From Desulfomonile tiedjei DSM 6799 (lineage in GTDB: Bacteria > Desulfobacterota > Desulfomonilia > Desulfomonilales > Desulfomonilaceae), in NCBI RefSeq assembly GCF_000266945.1, contig NC_018025.1:558001-622000 (forward strand): a DNA stretch of 64,000 bases. Reading direction: 5' to 3'. Positions 33,567 through 40,660 of the stretch are shown here, piece after piece (the stretch's first letter is position 1; each line of letters begins with the position of its first letter). The position numbers and the translations under genes were made by a program. Under the pieces are notes generated by a model that saw nothing but the letters and a program-made list of their open reading frames with translations, was not told the origin of the DNA and did no database searches.

Positions 33567-34598
33567 ATGGATTTTTGGTACATGTATATGCCCATAGCCG
33601 GACTTGACATATTCTGGCCGGGTCTGCTGTTGATCGGATTCTCCGTCGGCGTAATCGGAGGATTCTTCGGAATGGGCGGGGCATGGATGGTCACCCCCGG
33701 TTTGAACATACTTGGCTTCCCCATGGCCTTCGCAATTGGAACGGATATCGCACATATCGCCGGAAAATCGATGGTGTCCACATTCAGGCACTCAAAATTC
33801 GGCAATGTCGATTACAAACTTGGGATCGTCATGGTTGTCGGCACCGTTATAGGTATTGAATGCGGTGCCCAGATCGTCATGTGGCTGGAGCGGATCGGCA
33901 AAGTCGGACCGGTAGTCCGCTGGGTCTATGTGATTGTGCTCGCCCTTATAGCCCTCATGGTTTTCGCCGATTATCGGAAAGCAATTCAGAAGAAGAAATC
34001 CGGCATCGTAGACGAGCATGGGGCAGTGGGGTACACGTGGTACAAAACTCTCCATAAAATAAAGATCCCTCCGATGATGCACTTCCATGCAGCAGGGATT
34101 TATTGCTCTGCATGGCTTCCCATCATGGTGAGCTTTCTCACAGGCGTGCTTGCCGGTTTTCTCGGAATCGGCGGTGGATTGCTCCGCATGCCCGCACTGG
34201 TATATCTCATCGGATGTCCCACGCATATTGCTGTTGGCACGGACTTGTTTGAGGTCATGATCTCCGGACTCTACGGAACGTTCACCTACGGTGTCAAAGG
34301 CCGTATCGAAGTCTGGGCAGTGTTCGTGATGCTCTCCGGAGCAGCCATCGGTGCACAGATCGGAACCGTTGCAACCAAGTACGCAAAAGGATACGGAATC
34401 CGTGTTGCTTTCGGTCTCGCAGTTGTCGCCTGTATGATCTCGATCATCCTGAAGCAGTTCAAAATCGACGCGGCTGCTACAGTGGTCATCCTAGGCGCGG
34501 TCGGTTCTATCTGCGTTTACATCTGCGGCATCATGTTCAAAGGTGCTGCCAATGAACTCCGAGAAAAGAAAGCCGAAGCGGGTCGCGCGGCCGCATAA
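33567..34598 (+). CDS. TauE/SafE-family (sulfite exporter type) permease
   Basis: 343 residues, about eight transmembrane helices in two halves. Each half carries the family motif: VGVIGGFFGMGGAWMVTPGLNILGFPMAFAIGTD (N-half) and VLAGFLGIGGGLLRMPALVYLIGCPTHIAVGTDL (C-half), an internal duplication. A longer cytoplasmic loop (~residues 135-170) lies between. The family moves sulfite, sulfonates, thiosulfate or other anions across the inner membrane. Flanking genes encode a small membrane protein and a small exported protein. In a sulfate/sulfite-metabolising anaerobe a sulfur oxyanion is the likely substrate, which is inference. AAGGAGG precedes the ATG. Confidence 0.9.
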   Translation: MDFWYMYMPIAGLDIFWPGLLLIGFSVGVIGGFFGMGGAWMVTPGLNILGFPMAFAIGTDIAHIAGKSMVSTFRHSKFGNVDYKLGIVMVVGTVIGIECGAQIVMWLERIGKVGPVVRWVYVIVLALIALMVFADYRKAIQKKKSGIVDEHGAVGYTWYKTLHKIKIPPMMHFHAAGIYCSAWLPIMVSFLTGVLAGFLGIGGGLLRMPALVYLIGCPTHIAVGTDLFEVMISGLYGTFTYGVKGRIEVWAVFVMLSGAAIGAQIGTVATKYAKGYGIRVAFGLAVVACMISIILKQFKIDAAATVVILGAVGSICVYICGIMFKGAANELREKKAEAGRAAA

Positions 34599-34629
34599 GT
34601 CGACGGATCAAAAGAGAGGAGAGATGTGC

Positions 34630-34965
34630 ATGAAGACCAGGATTTTTTGTTGCATTGCCGTGTTTCTGCTGGTCGTCGCTCTCGCCCCGTCTACTATGGC
34701 GGCGAGCGTGAGCCACGGGAAAACCGTCAATTACGACGAAGGAAAAAAACAGATAACCATAGAAGAATACGACACCAAATATACCAAAGAGAACAAGTAT
34801 GGTAACTCCACAGGGAAGCAGTCAACATTCGATCTATCGAATGCTCTTGTAGGAATTACCCCCAAGCCGGGTGACGTGGTCAGGATCGCTTACGAAGAGA
34901 AGGACGGCAAGAAACAAGCGATTCGCATGATGAACATGACAAGACAGGACCTCATGAAACGATAA
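34630..34965 (+). CDS. Small exported protein downstream of the TauE/SafE permease
   Basis: 111 residues. Residues 1-25 are a signal peptide (KTRIFCCIAVFLLVVALAPSTMAA). The mature part (~85 residues) is charged and beta-like: KTVNYDEGKKQITIEEYDTKYTKE, then PKPGDVVRIAYEEKDGKKQAIRMMNMT, reminiscent of a small OB/SH3-like barrel. ATG 34630 has GAGGAG eight bases upstream; ATG 34624 two codons earlier is too close to it. It begins 31 bases after the permease stop and probably shares its mRNA. The role is unknown; a periplasmic binding or accessory protein for the permease is a guess. Confidence 0.7.
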   Translation: MKTRIFCCIAVFLLVVALAPSTMAASVSHGKTVNYDEGKKQITIEEYDTKYTKENKYGNSTGKQSTFDLSNALVGITPKPGDVVRIAYEEKDGKKQAIRMMNMTRQDLMKR

Positions 34966-34969
34966 ATCG

Positions 34970-35060
34970 CAAACCGGGCAGTTCCTTCATGCCCCGGTTG
35001 CGGTCCCCAACAATCCGACTACCGAGGCCGGTTATGAAATGCGTAGCCGGCTTTTCCTTT
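34970..35060 (+). terminator. Two successive hairpins, second terminator-like
   Basis: AACCGGGCA...TGCCCCGGTT lies just after the stop at 34965. GCCGG (35027-35031) pairs with CCGGC (35047-35051) and is followed by TTTTCCTTT, which resembles an intrinsic terminator for the permease operon. Confidence 0.5.
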
Positions 35061-35102
35061 GGTCTGGACGAACTTCCCCATTTATTCCGAGATTCCACCG
35101 CG

Positions 35103-35517
35103 TTATATAAGTTGCCAAAATTAATGTTCGATTAAGGACAGGAGTAGGTGCCGGCCTCCGTGTCGGCACATCTTCAATATAATAAATGATATCAATATAA
35201 TGGGCCGGCAGGGAAAGGCTGTCTCAAAAGTCGAAATCTATCCTGGATCGTGGCACGAAATTCTCATCATCTTCACGGCCTGATTGTAGGGGCGCCCCTC
35301 GTGGGTGCCCGGTAGTGACCGGCCTCCGTGCCGGTCATTGCGGGATGGCAGGCACAAGACCTGCCCCCACAGGGATGATGAATCGTGGCACGATGTTTGT
35401 GCATTCGAGAATTTTGAGACAGCCTCGGGACGTGGGGCGCCGGTCCCCAGTGATATCTTGAATTTGAGCGTAAGATAAAATGTCAGAATTTTTGACAATC
35501 AGTCTAAGCAAAACCAA
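35103..35517. repeat. Family A palindromic repeat, copy A3, interrupted by a second element
   Basis: The left end TTATATAAGTTGCCAAAATT and right end (other strand) TTAGACTGATTGTCAAAAAT are family A termini. The unit is in reverse orientation relative to A1/A2. Its second hairpin is split after GGGCCGGCAGGGA by the 212-bp element at 35215-35426 and resumes as GGGACGTGGGGCGCCGGTCC. Without the insert it would be about 199 bp, close to the 194 bp of A1 and A2. Confidence 0.8.
35215..35426. mobile_element. 212-bp non-autonomous element nested in family A copy A3
   Basis: Inverted ends AGGCTGTCTCAAAA (35216-35229) and TTTTGAGACAGCCT (35412-35425) match over 14 bases without mismatch. GGGA at 35211-35214 and 35427-35430 is the likely 4-bp target duplication. 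The interior has hairpins of the type GACCGGCCTCCGTGCCGGTC and GGCAGGCACAAGACCTGCC and no ORF. A transposase from an unlinked IS with GGCTGTCTC ends presumably mobilised it. Confidence 0.8.
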
Positions 35518-35627
35518 TCGCATTCAAAATCCCCTCATTTTCCATGAATCTCTGCATTGCAGGCGATTCACGGATCTGGTATCAAGAAGATCGCCCATAA
35601 AGGTACAAGTAAGAGAAAGGAGCCGCC

Positions 35628-36194
35628 ATGCTTCAGGACTATCCCAAAGCTGTAGTTACCAGCGACGGAACGTCATTACTGTTGCGGCCGGTCCAGGTGT
35701 GGGATGAAAATGGTTTGAGAGAATTCTTCGCCAAGATACCTGAACCCGAGCAGTGGTTCCTGAGAGAAAAGCTTACAGATCCCGAACAGCTCCACAAATG
35801 GCTCATGAAGATAGATCAAAGGTTTATCCTTCCCATTGTAGCTGTAAAAGAAGACGATGGATCGATTGTGGCGAATCTGAGGCTCTACCGGCCCGCAGCA
35901 GAATCCCTACGTCACATCGCACATTTGAGGGTTATGGTGCTTCCGGATTATCGTCATCTGAAAGTCGGAAGCTGGATGATTCTTGACTCCATGAAATTGG
36001 CAATGGACCTCGGGATCGAGCAGCTCATCGCCGAATTCATTGACGGCCTGGAACAGGCTGCGATACAAGCGGCACTCAAGCTCGATTTCGTCCGACAAGC
36101 CGTATTACCCAATTATGTGAAGGATAGACAGGGGAAATACCGCGATCTCATTATCATGGTCAGAAATCTTCAGAGAGAATGGAGTGATTTTTGA
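35628..36194 (+). CDS. GNAT-family N-acetyltransferase
   Basis: 188 residues. GNAT fold: beta strands LLLRPVQVWDENGLREFF, then IVAVKEDDGSIVANLRLYRP, the acetyl-CoA region HLRVMVLPDYRHLKVGSWMILDSM (motif A, Q/RxxGxG-like but with K-V-G-S) and a C-terminal AALKLDFVRQAVLPNYV. AAAGGAG precedes the ATG. The AcuA-like gene starts 21 bases after the stop. It may be a partner acetyltransferase acting on the same target; the substrate is not predictable from sequence. Confidence 0.85.
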   Translation: MLQDYPKAVVTSDGTSLLLRPVQVWDENGLREFFAKIPEPEQWFLREKLTDPEQLHKWLMKIDQRFILPIVAVKEDDGSIVANLRLYRPAAESLRHIAHLRVMVLPDYRHLKVGSWMILDSMKLAMDLGIEQLIAEFIDGLEQAAIQAALKLDFVRQAVLPNYVKDRQGKYRDLIIMVRNLQREWSDF

Positions 36195-36215
36195 CGGCAA
36201 ACTCGGGGAACAGCC

Positions 36216-36857
36216 GTGAATTGGAATTCCAACGGTAAGACCATACAGCGCGAGACCGATAGGGGAACGGTAACCGTGAGGACCAAGTGTCCACCGGGAT
36301 TTTTCGGTAATCTGAAACTTGAAGAAGGTTTGGGCAGCTTTGCCCACTATTCGTCCATAATCAAGAATGTGGGTGCATTTGAGACTATTGCCAATAAGAA
36401 GCACGGTATAGTCACACTGAGTCTCAAAGAACCGGATGAAATCGTGGGGTATTGTGTCGGTTGGTATCCCGGTACGGATGAACGATGGAGTTCCCTGGGT
36501 GAGTTGATGTACGAAATAGCCGCTATAGAGGTTAGTCGCAACTACCGGGGGGCAAACCTTGCCGGACTTATGCTCGGAAGCATGCTGGACGACGATTTCT
36601 TCGAAGATAAGATAGCCTATATGGTAGGATTCTCGTGGCATTGGGACCTGGAAGGTGCAGGGCTTACCGCCAGCCAATATAGGAACAAGATGATGGCACT
36701 CTACAGTCGGTTCGGCTTTCGGGAAGTGTACACGAATGAACCGAATGTGGCACTGAGAGTCGAAAACTTGATGATGATTCGTGTAGGCTCCAGAGTTGCG
36801 CCGGAAGATCAAAAACGATTCCGATACCTCCGTTTTGGGATAAAATCACCAAAATAA
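36216..36857 (+). CDS. AcuA-like acetyltransferase
   Basis: 213 residues. The C-terminal half matches the pattern I recall for Bacillus AcuA: EIAAIEVSRNYRGANLAG (acetyl-CoA loop), then a WHWDLEG motif, YR-x4-M, a TNEPNVALRVENLMM segment corresponding to TDEP...NCLM, and RIGSRV...RFRYLRF. AcuA acetylates a lysine of acetyl-CoA synthetase and so switches it off. Start GTG 36216 has GGGGAA five bases upstream. It follows another GNAT gene by 21 bases. No acuB, acuC deacetylase or acs gene is in the window, so the target must be encoded elsewhere. Confidence 0.8.
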   Translation: MNWNSNGKTIQRETDRGTVTVRTKCPPGFFGNLKLEEGLGSFAHYSSIIKNVGAFETIANKKHGIVTLSLKEPDEIVGYCVGWYPGTDERWSSLGELMYEIAAIEVSRNYRGANLAGLMLGSMLDDDFFEDKIAYMVGFSWHWDLEGAGLTASQYRNKMMALYSRFGFREVYTNEPNVALRVENLMMIRVGSRVAPEDQKRFRYLRFGIKSPK

Positions 36858-36956
36858 AAATTTTCGCGTTCCCCGTCGGATCTCGTGCAGGCGAAGGAAT
36901 CGGGTTGAGAAGAAAAGTGAATCAGTAGGTTGGCACAAAAAAACATGGAGGCGTTT

Positions 36957-37673
36957 ATGAAAAAGATTGCAGTGCTATTCTCGGTTATATGTATGTTGGG
37001 ATCGGTTTTTTCCTGGGCAGCAGATCCGGCTGCAACCGTATCTCCGGAAGAAGCCGTCAAGCTTCTCAAAGAGGGGAACGGCAGGTTCATCGCGGGTACA
37101 TCTCAACATCCAAACAACGACTTGCAGCGTCGCAACACTACTGCTGCCCAAGGACAACACCCCTTCGTGACCGTTCTGTCCTGCTCGGATTCCAGGGTTC
37201 CTGTAGAAGTGCTTTTCGACAGAGGCGTCGGCGATATATTCGTGATTCGCGTGGCAGGAAATGTCGCCAACGGTGATGAAGTCGGTTCCATCGAGTACGC
37301 TGTCGATCATTTGGGAACGCCGTTGCTTGTGATTTTGGGTCATACGAAATGTGGGGCTGTCACAGCAGTTGTGCAATCTGCGGAATTGCTCGGAAACATA
37401 ATACCTATTGGGAAAAGCATATTTCCGGCTGTAGTCGCTGCAAAGAAATCGAATCCCAAGGCATCCGGAGATGCGCTTATTAACGATGCGATTAAAGCAA
37501 ATGTGTGGCAAGCCATTGAAGATATCTACAGAACGAGCCCGATAACCGCAGCGAGAGTGAAATCGGGAAAGCTCAAAGTAGTCGGCGCTCTCTATGACAT
37601 TGAAAGCGGAAATGTCTCTTGGCTCGGATCCCACCCGAAAGAAGGAGGACTGCTGTCCGATAAAGGGCACTAG
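36957..37673 (+). CDS. Exported beta-class carbonic anhydrase
   Basis: 238 residues. Residues 1-21 form a signal peptide (KKIAVLFSVICMLGSVFSWAA). The mature enzyme has the zinc ligands C76 and D78 with R80 (SCSDSR) and H129/C132 (GHTKCGAV), plus the beta-CA start AVKLLKEGNGRFIAG. Catalyses CO2/bicarbonate interconversion in the periplasm. Most beta enzymes are cytoplasmic, so the export signal is notable but known. ATG 36957 has GGAGG six bases upstream; an upstream in-frame extension to 36930 is unlikely. An imperfect hairpin follows at 37700-37760. Confidence 0.92.
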   Translation: MKKIAVLFSVICMLGSVFSWAADPAATVSPEEAVKLLKEGNGRFIAGTSQHPNNDLQRRNTTAAQGQHPFVTVLSCSDSRVPVEVLFDRGVGDIFVIRVAGNVANGDEVGSIEYAVDHLGTPLLVILGHTKCGAVTAVVQSAELLGNIIPIGKSIFPAVVAAKKSNPKASGDALINDAIKANVWQAIEDIYRTSPITAARVKSGKLKVVGALYDIESGNVSWLGSHPKEGGLLSDKGH

Positions 37674-37699
37674 CACGCAACCTCAACTTTTTGGAGTAG

Positions 37700-37760
37700 A
37701 GCGGGGCTGGTGTGGCCGTAAATCTGCATCCATTGCATTAGAAGACTGCTCCACCCCGCT
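37700..37760 (+). terminator. Imperfect hairpin after the carbonic anhydrase gene
   Basis: AGCGGGGCTGGTG pairs imperfectly with CTCCACCCCGCT about 45 bases later. No T-tract follows, so the terminator call is weak. Confidence 0.3.
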
Positions 37761-37875
37761 GACTTTACGACATCGCTATAAAGGAACGAACCGCGGAACT
37801 CCTTAGTTGCAGGAAGTGTCTTCCGAAACTCCTCAATAGTCTTTCAAAACGCTCGCCGAGCCAATGATGGACTTA

Positions 37876-38100
37876 TCAAACCGAAGCAGGCGCAGTGGGG
37901 CAAGCAGTGTCTCCGCAGGTGTCACAGGACGAGCACAGCGCTCGTTTCAGCACTGTTCCATCATCGACAAAAGCCGGACCCAATTCCTTTATATCGTTCT
38001 TCCCGCACACAGGGCATTTGCTAGGAGCGTGCAAAGGACTTACAAGAAGTTTGGCAAACTCTTTTCCACATACTCCGCATTTGTAGTTCATTACGGCCAT
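37876..38100 (-). CDS. Zinc-ribbon protein (FmdB-like N-terminus)
   Basis: 74 residues with CGVCG, CPVCG, CSSCDTCG and one more Cys near the end. The first half (YKCGVCGKEF...SKCPVCGKND) is a standard rubredoxin-like zinc ribbon. The tail has four further cysteines, possibly a second metal site. GAGGAGG precedes the ATG. The stop of the 38112-38474 gene is 12 bases upstream, so the two form a minus-strand operon. Function unknown. Confidence 0.75.
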   Translation of the reverse strand: MAVMNYKCGVCGKEFAKLLVSPLHAPSKCPVCGKNDIKELGPAFVDDGTVLKRALCSSCDTCGDTACPTAPASV

Positions 38101-38111
38101 AGGACCCCTCC

Positions 38112-38474
38112 TCAGCTTTCGGAAGTCTCTTCATTGTGGGAAGCGCCACTCAGTTCTAACTCGGCCATTCGCTCCTTATGAAGCTCGTTCACCGCGAGTT
38201 CATGACGCGCCGCTATTTTGAGACGTTTCTTCCATTTGGGATCTTCGTCGAAAATCTCAAGATCCGCAGCAGATGCAATCAGGTCATGTCGGGTTGGTTT
38301 CCCGAGTTTTTCCCAAACAGCCAAGTTGATGAATTCCCACAGCTTCATGCCATTTTTGAGCGATTCCTCCCCGGCCATGGCCAGGATGTAGGGGCTCATC
38401 GTGAGTTTGGCAGATATCAGGCCTTCCGGCCAATTTTCAGCTTCACGGGAAATAGTTATCTGACATTCGGACAT
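38112..38474 (-). CDS. Conserved-looking hypothetical protein
   Basis: 120 residues, no signal peptide or membrane segment, mostly helical. It starts MSECQITISREAENWPEG and has the segment LKNGMKLWEFINLAVWEKLGKPTRHDL. A charged C-terminal helix ends in HNEETSES. I do not recognise the family. GGAGG lies five to six bases before the ATG, which supports the start. The zinc-ribbon gene follows 12 bases downstream, so the products may work together. Confidence 0.6.
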   Translation of the reverse strand: MSECQITISREAENWPEGLISAKLTMSPYILAMAGEESLKNGMKLWEFINLAVWEKLGKPTRHDLIASAADLEIFDEDPKWKKRLKIAARHELAVNELHKERMAELELSGASHNEETSES

Positions 38475-38928
38475 AGCTTCCTCCTATTACGGTATATAGA
38501 TGCGCGCACCGATCAAAAAATTCAAGGTCGTCGGCAGGACTCCACCGTATACGATTGAGCTCGGATTACCAGCCTGAAATTCTGATGTTTCCCCTTCATG
38601 GGCGGCGGCCAAAGCGTATGAAAGATTGAAAAGGAGAAAGTATCCAGTCATAAGGCTTTCGTTTCGGCTCAGAGAGGAAAGAAAGATGCAGCGCGACGCG
38701 CTAAGTAACTCAGATTGCGACCAGGATAGACCGCGATCAGAGAGACTCGTACAGGGACTTTCTCACTGTATTGGACGTTACTTCTGAGTTATTACTGCAA
38801 TCATCGGAAAAGTTAAATAACGGGATCTCTCAAGCGGAAAGCGAATGCTAACTCCAAGGAGTAAGGGCATCGCTTTCCGCTTGATGAAAGAGCGGACCGC
38901 ACTTGGCAGTATGTGGCTAGACTGGTAT
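38475..38928. other. Intergenic region with one strong hairpin
   Basis: 454 bases between two minus-strand genes. I find no ORF with support. The right part holds the long hairpin at 38830-38884. The left part should hold the promoter for the 38112-38474 gene, but no clear boxes stand out. Confidence 0.4.
38830..38884. terminator. Long hairpin downstream of hup
   Basis: TCAAGCGGAAAGCGA-ATGC pairs with GCATCGCTTTCCGCTTGA over about 18 bases; CTCC/GGAG makes a small inner stem. It begins 45 bases past the hup stop on the minus strand. There is no uridine run, so an mRNA-stabilising element or small RNA is as likely as a terminator. Confidence 0.45.
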
Positions 38929-39201
38929 CTATTTGACCGATTCTTTGAGCGCCTTGGCTGCTGAAAACTTGGGAGCATTTGTGGCTTTGATCTTGATTTT
39001 CTTCTTGGTCCGCGGGTTGATGCCGGTTCGAGCGGCTCTTTTCACCACCGAGAACTTCCCGAATCCGGGAACGGAGATCTGTTCGCCCTTTTTCAGCTCC
39101 TCTGATATCGTGCTGAACACCAAATCTAGTGCTTCAGCCGCCTGCCTCTTGGTGGTTTCGCCCTTGAGCGCCAGTTTTTCGATGAATTCGGCCTTTGTCA
39201 T
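38929..39201 (-). CDS. hup: HU-family DNA-binding protein
   Basis: 90 residues, the full HU/IHF length. The N-terminal helices are MTKAEFIEKLALKGETTKRQAAEALDLVF. The dimer body is ISVPGFGKFSVVKRAARTGINPRTKKKIKI, with the DNA-intercalating Pro arm at RTGINPRT and the C-terminal APKFSAAKALKESVK. A homodimeric nucleoid protein; HU rather than IHF is suggested by the solitary gene and arm sequence. AAGGAGG precedes the ATG, and a TTGACT box lies ~75 bases upstream on the minus strand. A long hairpin follows the gene. Confidence 0.95.
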   Translation of the reverse strand: MTKAEFIEKLALKGETTKRQAAEALDLVFSTISEELKKGEQISVPGFGKFSVVKRAARTGINPRTKKKIKIKATNAPKFSAAKALKESVK

Positions 39202-39717
39202 GATGCCTCCTTGATTTTCTGCAGGTTAATTGTTCAGAGGTGATGTTGTAGTTCTATAAACATCTCAATGCAAAGCTAGTCAAGAAAAATTCGCAGTACT
39301 TTTTTCTGTATTTTCAGAGCTTAAGACCATTCTGGTGAGTAGACGAGACTATGAATGATAAGAATATCAATGAGTTATGGTAAAGTTGTTTATCTGAGCC
39401 GTTCCCGTGACCCTTTAATATTTTCTTGTTCAAGTTGCTATTGTACGCGAAATCCGACGTAAAATTACGCGCAGTAAACGTTTCTGGGTAATATAAAATT
39501 GCTTAAATCGGCCGTACAGGGGGGATTGAACATCGGGTGACCCCTGCCGTTTTAGCAGATAGGCGAAAAATTTCCATCGGGGAACTCGCCGCATTTCGAT
39601 ATTCCCCAAGGAGTCGCGAGAAATATAGGTGTTGACTCGGAAAAGAGGACGTTGTAAATCAAACAATCAACGTGCGAAAAATTTCCTCAACAGAAGAGAT
39701 TAAGGAAAGGAGAGACA
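39202..39717. other. AT-rich divergent intergenic region
   Basis: 516 bases between hup (minus) and the ferredoxin gene (plus). A TTGACT box for hup lies near its left end and promoter boxes for the ferredoxin near its right end. The middle is AT-rich (ATGAATGATAAGAATATCAATGAG) with no supported ORF. An internal block around 39515-39620 has several short complementary C/G runs (CATCGGGTGACCCC, CCATCGGGGAACTC, TTCCCCAAGG) that could fold, but I cannot assign an RNA family. Confidence 0.45.
39632..39660 (+). promoter_or_regulatory. Candidate promoter of the ferredoxin gene
   Basis: TTGACT (39632-39637) and TAAATC (39655-39660) with a 17-base spacer, 57 bases before the ATG. The -35 box is good and the -10 box weak. 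Confidence 0.35.
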
Positions 39718-39912
39718 ATGGCCAGAAAACCTGTCATCGATGAAGAAGCTTGCACCGGTTGCGGTACTTGCGCTGCAATAGCAGAAGATTGTTTCGCTCT
39801 TAATGAAGAGACGGAAAAGGCACAAGTAACAGACCCGACCGCGTGTTCCGAAGATGACATCCAGGAAGCAATTGACACATGCCCGGAAGAGGCGATTTCC
39901 TGGCAGGACTGA
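39718..39912 (+). CDS. Monocluster [4Fe-4S] ferredoxin
   Basis: 64 residues, like the small single-cluster ferredoxins of Desulfovibrio. Cluster ligands are C12, C15 and C18 (CTGCGTC) and C55 in DTCPEEAI. Two more cysteines, C25 and C43, could make a disulfide in place of the lost second cluster, as in Desulfovibrio ferredoxins. Highly acidic, as expected for an electron carrier. AAAGGAGAG precedes the ATG. A YkgJ-like gene starts about 115 bases downstream. Confidence 0.93.
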   Translation: MARKPVIDEEACTGCGTCAAIAEDCFALNEETEKAQVTDPTACSEDDIQEAIDTCPEEAISWQD

Positions 39913-40026
39913 TCGAACAGCTGTCAGGATGCCGTACAGCTTTCCAAATTCCTATTGCCCGGTTCAGTGGCCGGGAATAGCTTACATACGTGCGCGGATG
40001 CTGTGGAAACATCCTGGAATCAGTTC

Positions 40027-40614
40027 ATGCTAACCGGGGAACAATTGATACCCCGTCTTGCAGAGCTTTACGATACTATAGACTCCACGTATAAAGCCGC
40101 TATCGATCAGGCCGGGTTTTCTTGTGCCGGCTGTGATGGAGTAAAATGCTGTACAGTGGATCTTGTACTGCACACTTCTATCGAAATGCTCTATCTGAGA
40201 CGGGGTTTCAACACCCTGGAACCTCACATTCGTACGCAAATAGCGCAACGATCCGATCGAATCGTCAGGTACAAACGCCAGAACCCTCTGGGAGAGGAAT
40301 ACCGATCTGCCGTTTGTGCAGCCAATTTCGACGGCCTGTGTTCACTCTACCGGCATAGACCCATGATATGCCGACTGGCGGGAATACCCCATATCATATT
40401 TCGACCGGACGGAAGAGCCGTAGAAAGCGGAGGGTGTACCAGGTACGAACAGGATATTCGCCCTGGTTGTCCGGGTTTACAGTTGGACAGGACTCCCTTC
40501 TACCGGGAACTGGCCCGGATGGAAATGGAGATGATTGAAGCGCGAGGTAGCCGCACGCCTGCTCGTACCATTGCAGAAGTATTGGCAGGCAATTCCGAAC
40601 ATTTTCTCTTCTGA
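40027..40614 (+). CDS. YkgJ-like cysteine-cluster protein
   Basis: 195 residues from ATG 40027; the frame opens earlier (TTG 39955, GTG 40003), so the start is uncertain. The core is FSCAGCDGVKCCTVDL (C-x2-C-x4-CC), then CAANFDGLCSLYRHRPMICRLAG and a late GGC. This is the layout of the YkgJ/UPF0153 family, thought to bind zinc or an iron-sulfur cluster. Function is not established. It lies between the ferredoxin and a glycosyltransferase gene; the latter starts 46 bases after its stop. Confidence 0.75.
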   Translation: MLTGEQLIPRLAELYDTIDSTYKAAIDQAGFSCAGCDGVKCCTVDLVLHTSIEMLYLRRGFNTLEPHIRTQIAQRSDRIVRYKRQNPLGEEYRSAVCAANFDGLCSLYRHRPMICRLAGIPHIIFRPDGRAVESGGCTRYEQDIRPGCPGLQLDRTPFYRELARMEMEMIEARGSRTPARTIAEVLAGNSEHFLF

Positions 40615-40660
40615 TCGAACCTCATTCTGCAGCCGGATCACCTGTCCTCGGTTGGTATTC

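Noticed and set aside
37594-37806. 70-codon plus ORF over the carbonic anhydrase 3' end
   Set aside because: Mostly a shadow of the carbonic anhydrase frame and a hairpin; no independent signal.
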